DNA from: an uncultured Prevotella sp.
GTDB taxonomy: Bacteria > Bacteroidota > Bacteroidia > Bacteroidales > Bacteroidaceae
NCBI GenBank assembly: GCA_937907705.1
Contig: CALCVP010000043.1
Location: forward strand, 1 to 11,316
Direction of reading: 5' to 3'
DNA length: 11,316 bases
Made by a program: the position numbers and the translations under genes. The stretch's first letter is position 1, and each line of letters opens with the position of its first letter. Shown here piece by piece: positions 5,344-11,316 of this stretch. The notes below the pieces were generated by a model, which worked only from the letters and a program-made list of their open reading frames with translations, had not been told where the DNA came from and searched no databases.

Positions 5344-6669
5344 ATGACGAAAATTAGCTACAGTTCAATTTTACAGTACCCTAAGAAAGAGGAGTCTTTA
5401 ATATTTTTCATGGTTCGCTGCAATGGCAATACAGCAAAGGTCTCTACACGACAAACTATTAAGACAAAGATGTGGAATAAGCAACTACATCGTTGCATCA
5501 CATCAAAGGAATTGTTTACAGACCGTGAGAATCGAGAAGCAAGAAAAGTCAATAAACAGTTGAATAAGATTGAAGATTTTATAATAACTCGTCTTAGCGG
5601 TTGGGGTGAACAAAGCAGATATCTTACAGACCCTAAAGAGTTTAAAGACATCGTTACCCATTACGCAGATATGTTTTTCAGAGGTATAGAGGAAGAAGAG
5701 AAGAAGCAAAATCAGAAGGCTACAGAATGGATGCTTGCCAATATCAATAGTAATCGCATAGACATTCATTCGGGAAGATTTGTGGCAGAAAGAACAAAGA
5801 AAGCACAGTCAACTGTAATTCATAGACTGCAATTATTCTTAAGTGATAACCACTTAGAAGATACCTTTAAGACATTTACTGATGCTGATTTCGCTAATAA
5901 ATACATGAAATGGTGCTACGAAAAGAAAAACTACAAAGAAAACACCATATATGTTACATACGAGATACTGAAAGCTCAAATGAATGCGGCAAAAAAGAGT
6001 GGATTTAACATAGATGATACTTATTACAAAGAGTTACGTGGGAAATGCAAAGATGTAGATAACATATATCTCACTGAGCGAGAAATAGAGGCAATCTACA
6101 AATTGGATATACCTCATCTAAAGCAAGAAGGACTAATAGACGAAAAAAGTACGATGGAACAGACAAGGGACTTATTCGTCATTGGCTGTTACACAGGCTT
6201 GAGAAGAAGCGATTTAAATAAATTGAATAATGGTATTTGGGACTTATCTGAAGCTAACAACACAGTATCTATTGTTGCGGAAAAGACAAAGAAACGTGTG
6301 GTTATTCCACTTCACAAATATGTAAAGTCCATATATAATAAGTACAAAGGAAAGTTGCCTAAACTTGGAGATAAGTATAATACAAATGTACACTTAAAGA
6401 ACTTGGGTAGATTGGCAGGTATTGACGAGATTACATCTAAGATAGAAAATAGAGGTGGAAAAGTGAGTACCATCAAGTACAAAAAATATGATTTGATAGG
6501 TTTTCATACAGCTCGAAGAAGTTTTGCGACCAATATGTTCCTCGCAGGCAAACCAACCTACGCTATCATGCAACTCACAGGACACACAAATGAAAGAACA
6601 TTCTATAAATACGTGAAGGCAACACCTGAGCAGATTGCACATTTATTGGATTTCAACTCGGTTGGGTAG
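5344..6669 (+). CDS. Tyrosine recombinase / integrase, Bacteroidetes mobile-element type
   Basis: A full-length 441-residue integrase that would join or excise the element by strand exchange at attachment sites. Residues 1-100 form the arm-binding-like N-terminal domain typical of Bacteroidetes integrases (STRQTIKTKMWN...). Residues 125-235 form the SAM-like core-binding domain (STVIHRLQLFL..., ENTIYVTYEILKAQMNAA). Residues 243-440 are the catalytic domain, with CYTGLRRSDL (R287), AEKTKKRVVIPL (K314), HTARRSF (H388, R391), LTGHTNERTFY (H414) and the nucleophile Y421 in FYKYVKAT. All active-site residues are present, so it is probably active. It lies 75 bases after the serine recombinase, and its stop codon is about 165 bases from the end of the converging guaA gene, the expected place for an integrase beside its own attachment site. 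Confidence 0.93.
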   Translation: MTKISYSSILQYPKKEESLIFFMVRCNGNTAKVSTRQTIKTKMWNKQLHRCITSKELFTDRENREARKVNKQLNKIEDFIITRLSGWGEQSRYLTDPKEFKDIVTHYADMFFRGIEEEEKKQNQKATEWMLANINSNRIDIHSGRFVAERTKKAQSTVIHRLQLFLSDNHLEDTFKTFTDADFANKYMKWCYEKKNYKENTIYVTYEILKAQMNAAKKSGFNIDDTYYKELRGKCKDVDNIYLTEREIEAIYKLDIPHLKQEGLIDEKSTMEQTRDLFVIGCYTGLRRSDLNKLNNGIWDLSEANNTVSIVAEKTKKRVVIPLHKYVKSIYNKYKGKLPKLGDKYNTNVHLKNLGRLAGIDEITSKIENRGGKVSTIKYKKYDLIGFHTARRSFATNMFLAGKPTYAIMQLTGHTNERTFYKYVKATPEQIAHLLDFNSVG

Positions 6670-6731
6670 CAATCCTATCGGGGATAAGCAGGGACGAAAT
6701 CGGGGACGGTTTTGAGGATTTTGTACATGAA

Positions 6732-6775
6732 AGGGGATTTGTTGACAATCAAGCATTTACGTCAACGAATCCCCT
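6732..6775. terminator. Long inverted repeat between integrase and guaA
   Basis: A 15-base arm (6732-6746, AGGGGATTTGTTGAC) pairs with 6761-6775 through one T-G wobble around a 14-base loop. It lies between two converging genes. The flanks are only moderately T-rich on either strand, so the terminator role is likely but not certain; an integrase or excisionase binding site is the alternative. Just upstream (6677-6712) are two near-copies of GGGACG in a G-rich stretch. Confidence 0.55.
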
Positions 6776-6834
6776 AACTTATTGAGTTTAAATTAATTCA
6801 TCTTTATTTGAGTGGTTGTTTATCGGCATCCCGA

Positions 6835-6865
6835 CTATTCCCATTCAATTGTCGAAGGTGGTTTT
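6835..6865 (-). other. Candidate attachment site: 3' end of guaA
   Basis: The last codons of guaA (coding PPSTIEWE and the TAG stop) lie nearest to the integrase. The 3' end of guaA is highly conserved and is, to my knowledge, a target used by integrating islands in several phyla. No second copy of this sequence was noticed elsewhere in the window, so if it is an att site the partner copy lies outside, probably to the left. Confidence 0.3.
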
Positions 6866-8379
6866 GAAGAGATGTCATAGCATACGCGGTTTACCCCTTT
6901 CACCTTATTGATAATTTCGTTACTTACTTTTGCCATGAAGTCATAAGGCAGGTGTGCCCAGTCAGCAGTCATGGCATCCATACTGGTTACAGCGCGCAAG
7001 GCTACAGGATGTTCATAAGTACGTTCATCGCCCATTACTCCTACACTACGGATGGTAGAAAGCAATACTGTGCCTGCCTGCCATACCTTATCATAAAGGC
7101 ATTCGCCATCTTTACAAATATAGTTGTGCATGTTTTCAATATAGATGTCATCGGCATCTTGAAGTATGCGTACTTTTTCGCGTGTTATGTCTCCAAGAAT
7201 ACGCACTGCAAGACCTGGACCAGGGAACGGATGGCGCTTGATAAGGTGTTCGGGCATACCCAACTCGTAACCTACACGGCGCACTTCGTCTTTAAACAGC
7301 CATTTCAAAGGCTCACAGAGCTGCAAGTGCATTTCTTTGGGCAGACCACCTACATTATGATGGCTCTTAATGACCATGCCTGTAATGCTTAAGCTCTCAA
7401 TGCGATCAGGATAGATAGTACCTTGTGCCAGCCATTTAGCATCTGTAATCTTCTTTGCTTCGGCATTAAACACTTCTACAAAGTCGCGACCTATAATCTT
7501 GCGCTTTTGTTCAGGGTCGGTAACACCTTCCAAGTCTTTAAAGAATTTCTCGCTGGCGTCTACGCCTATCACGTTCAATCCTAAACCCTGATAGGCTTCC
7601 ATTACTTTCGTAAATTCGTTTTTACGCAACATACCGTGGTCAACAAATATACAAGTTAAGTTCTTGCCGATAGCTCTGTTGAGCAATGTTGCACATACTG
7701 AAGAGTCAACACCACCGCTTAAACCTAATATTACACGGTCATTGCCAAGCTGCTCTTTTAGTTCATTTACGGTAGACTCTACAAATGAGGCTGAGCTCCA
7801 CTCCTGTTTGCTGCCGCAAATGTCTACCACAAAGTTTTGGAGTAGCTGCTTACCTTGCTCTGTATGGAACACTTCCGGATGGAACTGTACAGCCCATAGA
7901 GAATTGGTATTGCTGGCATAAGCTGCAAACTTGACGTCTGATGTAGAAGCTATTACATGGCAGTCGGAGGGTATGGCAGTAATGGTATCGCCATGGCTCA
8001 TCCACACTTGCGAGTTTTCATGAAAGCCTTTGAAAAGAGGGTCCTTGGCGTCAAATGATTTCAAGTTTGCACGACCATACTCGCGAGTATTCGTTTTCTC
8101 TATTTTGCCGCCATTTGAATTGGCTATAAACTGTGCGCCATAGCAGATGCCAAGCACTGGATATTTGCCAATGAACTGGCTGAGGTCTACCTTGAAAGCT
8201 TCTGGGTCATGCACTGAGTAAGGTGATCCACTAAGGATTACACCTATCACGCCTGCATCGTTTGTTGGAAACTTGTTGTAAGGCAGAATTTCACAGAAGG
8301 TATCCAGCTCTCTCACGCGGCGTCCGATAAGCTGTGTAGTCTGAGAACCGAAGTCCAAGATGATAATTTTCTGTTGCAT
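6835..8379 (-). CDS. guaA: GMP synthase, glutamine-hydrolysing
   Basis: Converts XMP to GMP using ATP and glutamine, the last step of guanine nucleotide synthesis, in the cytoplasm. The class I glutamine amidotransferase domain (about 1-190) has nucleophile C79 in GICYGAQF and the H167/E169 pair in QFHPEV. The ATP-pyrophosphatase domain begins with the PP-loop LSGGVDSS (220-227). The C-terminal dimerisation domain ends with the family signature PPSTIEWE. The length of 514 residues is normal and no damage is seen. It is the last gene of the minus-strand operon, starting 2 bases after the murU stop, so translational coupling is likely. Its 3' end faces the integrase and remains intact. Confidence 0.98.
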   Translation of the reverse strand: MQQKIIILDFGSQTTQLIGRRVRELDTFCEILPYNKFPTNDAGVIGVILSGSPYSVHDPEAFKVDLSQFIGKYPVLGICYGAQFIANSNGGKIEKTNTREYGRANLKSFDAKDPLFKGFHENSQVWMSHGDTITAIPSDCHVIASTSDVKFAAYASNTNSLWAVQFHPEVFHTEQGKQLLQNFVVDICGSKQEWSSASFVESTVNELKEQLGNDRVILGLSGGVDSSVCATLLNRAIGKNLTCIFVDHGMLRKNEFTKVMEAYQGLGLNVIGVDASEKFFKDLEGVTDPEQKRKIIGRDFVEVFNAEAKKITDAKWLAQGTIYPDRIESLSITGMVIKSHHNVGGLPKEMHLQLCEPLKWLFKDEVRRVGYELGMPEHLIKRHPFPGPGLAVRILGDITREKVRILQDADDIYIENMHNYICKDGECLYDKVWQAGTVLLSTIRSVGVMGDERTYEHPVALRAVTSMDAMTADWAHLPYDFMAKVSNEIINKVKGVNRVCYDISSKPPSTIEWE

Positions 8380-8381
8380 GG

Positions 8382-9128
8382 TTATTGTATATATTTGTTG
8401 ATAAATTCGTCTGCATCTGTTAAGGTGTCTATCTTGCCTACATCCATTAAGTGCAGGTCTGTTTTCTCATATCCTTTTATGACTACCTTGTCACATATTT
8501 TTAAGTAAAAGTCCATGATGCCAAACTTTTCAGGAAAGTTGCTCATGAGTGGAAATAGAGATGGCGAGAAGATATGGATGCCTGAAAATGCTAATTGCCT
8601 GCATTTACTCACATCTAAATCTGCATAAGGTGACCTCACTTGTCCTGTTTCTATATTGGTCCAACCTACCAATCTCATATTATTATCAAAGAGCAGATAG
8701 CGTTTTGTCTTACGCTTGCTAACCAATAGTGTGGCTTGATAATCAGCATGAAGATGATAGAAAAGTTTCAAATCAACGTTGCTCAATATGTCTACATTAT
8801 GAATCAAGATAGGCTTTTGAGGGTCAAAAAGCGGTGCTGCCTTTTTCAGACCACCGCCCGTATCAAGCAGATTGTCGGTTTCATCGCTTATCTTTATATT
8901 CATGCCAAAGTTGTTGTTGGCTTTCAGATAATCTATAATTTGCCAGAAAAAGTGATGTACATTTACCACTATCTCTTCAGCTCCAGCCTCTTTAAAGCGG
9001 GCTATTACCCTTTGCAGCAGTGGCTTGCCTGCCACTTGTACAAGTGCTTTAGGCATTCTGTCGGTAAGTGGTTTCAGACGCGTGCCTAAGCCTGCCGCAA
9101 ATATCATTGCTTGCATGCTCTCTGCCAT
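8382..9128 (-). CDS. murU: MurU-like N-acetylmuramate-1-phosphate uridylyltransferase
   Basis: A 248-residue sugar-1-phosphate nucleotidyltransferase. The N-terminal signature AAGLGTRLKPLTDRMPKALV (12-31) binds the nucleotide. LDTGGGLKKAAPLF, NVDILSNVDL (metal aspartate), LAFSGIHIFSPSLF and HLMDVGKIDTL (second metal aspartate) match MurU of Pseudomonas closely in order and spacing. MurU uses UTP to turn MurNAc-1-phosphate into UDP-MurNAc, bypassing de novo synthesis. The adjacent AmgK-like kinase, 6 bases upstream, supports MurU over a mannose-1-phosphate guanylyltransferase. A second in-frame ATG four codons in (MQAMIF) is an alternative start nearer the usual family N-terminus. Confidence 0.85.
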   Translation of the reverse strand: MAESMQAMIFAAGLGTRLKPLTDRMPKALVQVAGKPLLQRVIARFKEAGAEEIVVNVHHFFWQIIDYLKANNNFGMNIKISDETDNLLDTGGGLKKAAPLFDPQKPILIHNVDILSNVDLKLFYHLHADYQATLLVSKRKTKRYLLFDNNMRLVGWTNIETGQVRSPYADLDVSKCRQLAFSGIHIFSPSLFPLMSNFPEKFGIMDFYLKICDKVVIKGYEKTDLHLMDVGKIDTLTDADEFINKYIQ

Positions 9129-9134
9129 ATTTCT

Positions 9135-10700
9135 TTATTTTTTATTCGTTGTGTCAATTGATTTCGCGGACAGTGTCTGACTGATATTCTGTTCTCGGTG
9201 CAGTATTTTCACCTCAATGCCAAACTTCCTATGGAGGTGCTCTGCCAGATGTTGCGCTGAATAAACGCTACGGTGTTGCCCGCCTGTGCATCCAAAACAG
9301 AACATAAGGTTGGTGAAGCCTCGCTGTATATATCTGCTCACATGAGCATCAGCCAGTTTATATACACTATCAAGAAAAGTAAGTATTTCGCCATCGTCTT
9401 CCAAAAACCTGATAACGGGTTCATCCAGTCCTGTCAACTTTTTATAAGGCTCATACCGTCCCGGATTGTGCGTGCTTCGGCAATCAAAAACATAACCTCC
9501 ACCATTGCCCGACTCGTCTTCGGGAATACCTTTGCGGTAAGAAAAGCTGAACACACGCACCACGAGAGGACCTTTATTGTCATATTTTGAAAAGGTAGCA
9601 GGTCCGTCTGCTGGATGAGCTTTGTATACGGTACTGTCTGTTGTTTTCAAACCATCTGTTCTGCTAACGGTCTGTTCTGCTGTATCAGCAAACTGTGGCA
9701 GTTCGGTCAGCCGCTTTAGCATGTCCATCATATAAGGATAGGGATAACTGGATACATTGTTTTGTAGTAGTTCGCGCAGATTTTGTATGGCAGGAGGAAT
9801 GCTGTCTATAAAGTGCTTTTTACGCTCAAAGAATCCCCGGAAACCGTATGCTCCCAGCACTTGCAGCAATCGGAAAAGCACAAATAGGCTTAACCGTTCA
9901 ACAAAGTGGCGAACAGAAGGCACCTCGGTATAGTTTTTTAGAGAATTATAGTATTCATATACCAGTTCTCTGCGCAACTTATATGAATATCGAGCAGAAG
10001 CTTGCCACAAAAAAGAGGCCACATCATAATAATAAGGACCTTTGCGCCCACCTTGAAAGTCAATAAAAAATGGGTGTCCTTTGTCATCAAGCATAATATT
10101 GCGTGCCTGAAAATCGCGATACATGAAGCTGTCTGTCTTCTCAGCCACCAAGTCTTTGGCAAAAAGTCTAAAGTTAGCTTCCAGTTTCATTTCATGAAAG
10201 TCGAGTTCTGTAGGCTTTAAGAAACAATACTTAAAGTAGTTCAAATCAAAGAGCACATTATCCTCGTCAAACTCTGGTTGTGGATAACAGTTTTTCCACT
10301 CAAGACCACGTGCTCCCCTTATTTGTATGTCCGGTAATTCTTTGATAGTATTGACAAGCAGTTGCTTTTCGTGCTGGTTATAGCGCCCTCCAGCTTGTCT
10401 GCCTCCTGCTATGGCATTATAAAGTGATGTACTTCCAAGGTCTTCTTGCAGGTATCTCAACTCGTCATCGCTTACTGCCAACAATTTAGGTACAGGCAAT
10501 TGTCGCTGGTTAAAATGATTCGACAGATATACAAAGGCATGATCTTCATCACGGCTGGTTCCAACCACGCCTATCACCGACTGTCCTTCAGCATTTTTCA
10601 GTCTATAATATTGTCGGTTACTACCTGCGCCTTTTAGCTTTTCCACGTTGGCAGCGTTTTGACCACACCAGTTTTTATATAGTTCTAATAGTTTTTGCAT
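9135..10700 (-). CDS. amgK: AmgK-like amino-sugar kinase fused to RapZ C-terminal domain
   Basis: A 521-residue two-domain protein. Residues 1-330 are an aminoglycoside-phosphotransferase-fold kinase: GSNRQYYRL near the N-terminus as nucleotide loop, catalytic YRDFQARN at 194-201 (D196, N201; Tyr replaces the usual His) and metal-binding IDFQ at 213-216. This matches AmgK, which phosphorylates MurNAc/GlcNAc at the anomeric position and feeds MurU, encoded 6 bases downstream. A Thr/Asp/Lys-rich linker (about 335-375) follows. Residues 378-504 match the C-terminal domain of RapZ: VFSFSYRKGIP, YVFDCRSTHNP, LTGLDEPV, GCTGGQHRSVYSA (470-482) and ILHRE. In E. coli that domain senses glucosamine-6-phosphate, so the fusion may tie kinase activity to amino-sugar level; this is inference. 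The Walker-type N-terminal domain of RapZ is absent. Confidence 0.88.
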   Translation of the reverse strand: MQKLLELYKNWCGQNAANVEKLKGAGSNRQYYRLKNAEGQSVIGVVGTSRDEDHAFVYLSNHFNQRQLPVPKLLAVSDDELRYLQEDLGSTSLYNAIAGGRQAGGRYNQHEKQLLVNTIKELPDIQIRGARGLEWKNCYPQPEFDEDNVLFDLNYFKYCFLKPTELDFHEMKLEANFRLFAKDLVAEKTDSFMYRDFQARNIMLDDKGHPFFIDFQGGRKGPYYYDVASFLWQASARYSYKLRRELVYEYYNSLKNYTEVPSVRHFVERLSLFVLFRLLQVLGAYGFRGFFERKKHFIDSIPPAIQNLRELLQNNVSSYPYPYMMDMLKRLTELPQFADTAEQTVSRTDGLKTTDSTVYKAHPADGPATFSKYDNKGPLVVRVFSFSYRKGIPEDESGNGGGYVFDCRSTHNPGRYEPYKKLTGLDEPVIRFLEDDGEILTFLDSVYKLADAHVSRYIQRGFTNLMFCFGCTGGQHRSVYSAQHLAEHLHRKFGIEVKILHREQNISQTLSAKSIDTTNKK

Positions 10701-10706
10701 ACTGTT

Positions 10707-10901
10707 TTAACTAATAGATTCATCATCCTCATTGCCACGTTTGCGCATTACATAGTCTGCCACCAAATAATCTGCTAATATAATCAGCAGGAATATACCC
10801 AACGACATAAGCCATGATTCGGTGATATATAGCAGTGCTGCTGATATAAGAATATAAAGCACCCACTGCGATTTCTTTATTTTGAAGTCATTAACGTCCA
10901 T
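10707..10901 (-). CDS. Small two-helix membrane protein, first gene of the operon
   Basis: A 64-residue protein. A short hydrophilic start (MDVNDFKIKKSQ) is followed by two hydrophobic stretches, about 13-28 (WVLYILISAALLYITE) and 31-50 (LMSLGIFLLIILADYLVADY), then a charged tail (MRKRGNEDDESIS). It is probably an inner-membrane hairpin. No family is recognised. It lies 6 bases before the amgK start, so it is co-transcribed with the peptidoglycan recycling genes. A role in the same envelope process is possible but not shown by the sequence. Confidence 0.75.
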   Translation of the reverse strand: MDVNDFKIKKSQWVLYILISAALLYITESWLMSLGIFLLIILADYLVADYVMRKRGNEDDESIS

Positions 10902-11003
10902 TTATTGTTCTTTTTGCTGTATATTGTCTTGCTGTCAGACTTTATTGAAAGCTACATGGCAAAGTGGATATTAAGAATATTGCCGAATGTAACCTATCTT
11001 ATG

Positions 11004-11011
11004 CAAAGATA
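11004..11011 (-). promoter_or_regulatory. Candidate promoter of the membrane protein-amgK-murU-guaA operon
   Basis: Read on the minus strand, 11011-11004 gives TATCTTTG, an exact TAnnTTTG match. A weak -33 (CTTG) lies 22 bases upstream. The start would be near 10997, with a leader of about 95 bases before the ATG at 10901. No other good match was noticed upstream of the operon. Confidence 0.5.
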
Positions 11012-11077
11012 CAACAAAAATATTGAAAAATAGCAAGATTTAAAGCAAAATTGGTGGAAGTGTCAGTCCTAAAATTT

Positions 11078-11108
11078 TTTGTTTGAAAAATTTCGCCCTG
11101 TACGGTTG
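11078..11108 (+). promoter_or_regulatory. Candidate promoter toward the right edge
   Basis: TTTG at 11078-11081, a 19-base spacer and TACGGTTG at 11101-11108 (one mismatch to TAnnTTTG). It would give a leader of about 65 bases before the ATG at 11181. An A/T-only inverted repeat (11072-11079 with 11086-11093) overlaps its -33 region. The rest of 10902-11180 holds only the minus-strand promoter; no gene was seen there. Confidence 0.4.
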
Positions 11109-11180
11109 AAAAAGCCCATATGATAAAATATATGTCCATCCCTTACGTTATATAGTGTAGTAATCATAAAAACGACATCA

Positions 11181-11297
11181 ATGAAGAAAGCAAAATTAGA
11201 ATTCATAGCAAAAATAGCAACTCCAGACGGTAAGGAAATTCTTAAAAGCGTATCAGAAGACTACCGTCAGAGGAAGCGTTTGACACAAGCAATGTAG
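11181..11297 (+). CDS. Short ORF at right edge, possibly the start of a frameshifted gene
   Basis: The ATG at 11181 opens a 38-codon frame beginning MKKAKLEFIAKIATPDGKEI and continuing through SEDYRQ to a TAG at 11295. It follows a plausible promoter and diverges from the minus-strand operon. Near codon 30 the protein-like character seems to pass to another frame: from 11270 that frame reads EEAFDTSNVETFMTA and stays open to the window end. This may be one gene broken by a one-base frameshift, real or from sequencing, or simply a small protein. No family is recognised. Confidence 0.4.
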   Translation: MKKAKLEFIAKIATPDGKEILKSVSEDYRQRKRLTQAM

Positions 11298-11316
11298 AAA
11301 CGTTTATGACAGCTTT

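Noticed and set aside
1168..6809. Shared ATTCATCTT near 1172 and 6796 as element direct repeats
   Set aside because: Only nine bases in A/T-rich DNA and not next to the guaA end; expected by chance.
6952..7392. Open frame of 146 codons on the plus strand
   Set aside because: It lies fully antisense to guaA, whose motifs are intact, and its translation is cysteine-rich and low in protein-like character.
1..11316. CRISPR array, tRNA, rRNA or insertion-sequence transposase
   Set aside because: No regularly spaced repeats, no cloverleaf candidates and no DDE transposase motifs were seen on either strand.

Overview
The window looks like a Bacteroidales chromosome, most likely Prevotella or a close relative. 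Reasons: several gene starts carry the Bacteroidetes-type promoter (TTTG about 20 bases before TAnnTTTG), starts lack strong Shine-Dalgarno sequences, the tyrosine integrase is of the Bacteroidetes type, and AmgK is fused to a RapZ C-terminal domain beside MurU. No rRNA, tRNA or CRISPR array was seen.

Region 1 (1-1193): the 3' part of a gene for a YD-repeat-like protein that enters from the left edge, a rho-independent terminator, then about 280 bases with a candidate promoter and a small hairpin. Region 2 (1194-4170): a tight four-gene operon, which is the most unusual part of the window. It encodes a NADAR-superfamily N-glycosidase-like protein, an unrecognised protein with a C-terminal coiled coil, a strongly shortened S-adenosylmethionine-synthetase (MetK) homologue that keeps the ATP, phosphate and metal motifs, and an 81-residue unknown. 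It ends at a bidirectional terminator. I infer that the NADAR and MetK-like proteins work in one nucleotide-based pathway, possibly a defence or nucleotide-modification system. The genes do not prove this.

Region 3 (4169-6775): a mobile-element integration module. An XRE-type repressor faces a small serine recombinase across a 143-base control region rich in TTGATA/TATCAA half-sites. A full-length tyrosine integrase follows and ends about 165 bases from the 3' end of guaA. That end is a plausible attachment site, so regions 1-3 may all be cargo of one integrated element whose far end lies left of the window.

Region 4 (6835-11011, minus strand): a conserved chromosomal operon of a 64-residue two-helix membrane protein, an AmgK-like kinase fused to a RapZ C-terminal domain, MurU and guaA, with gaps of 2-6 bases. 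AmgK and MurU together turn recovered MurNAc into UDP-MurNAc (peptidoglycan recycling); guaA makes GMP. Region 5 (11012-11316): a plus-strand promoter candidate and a short ORF at the right edge that may be a frameshifted gene running out of the window.
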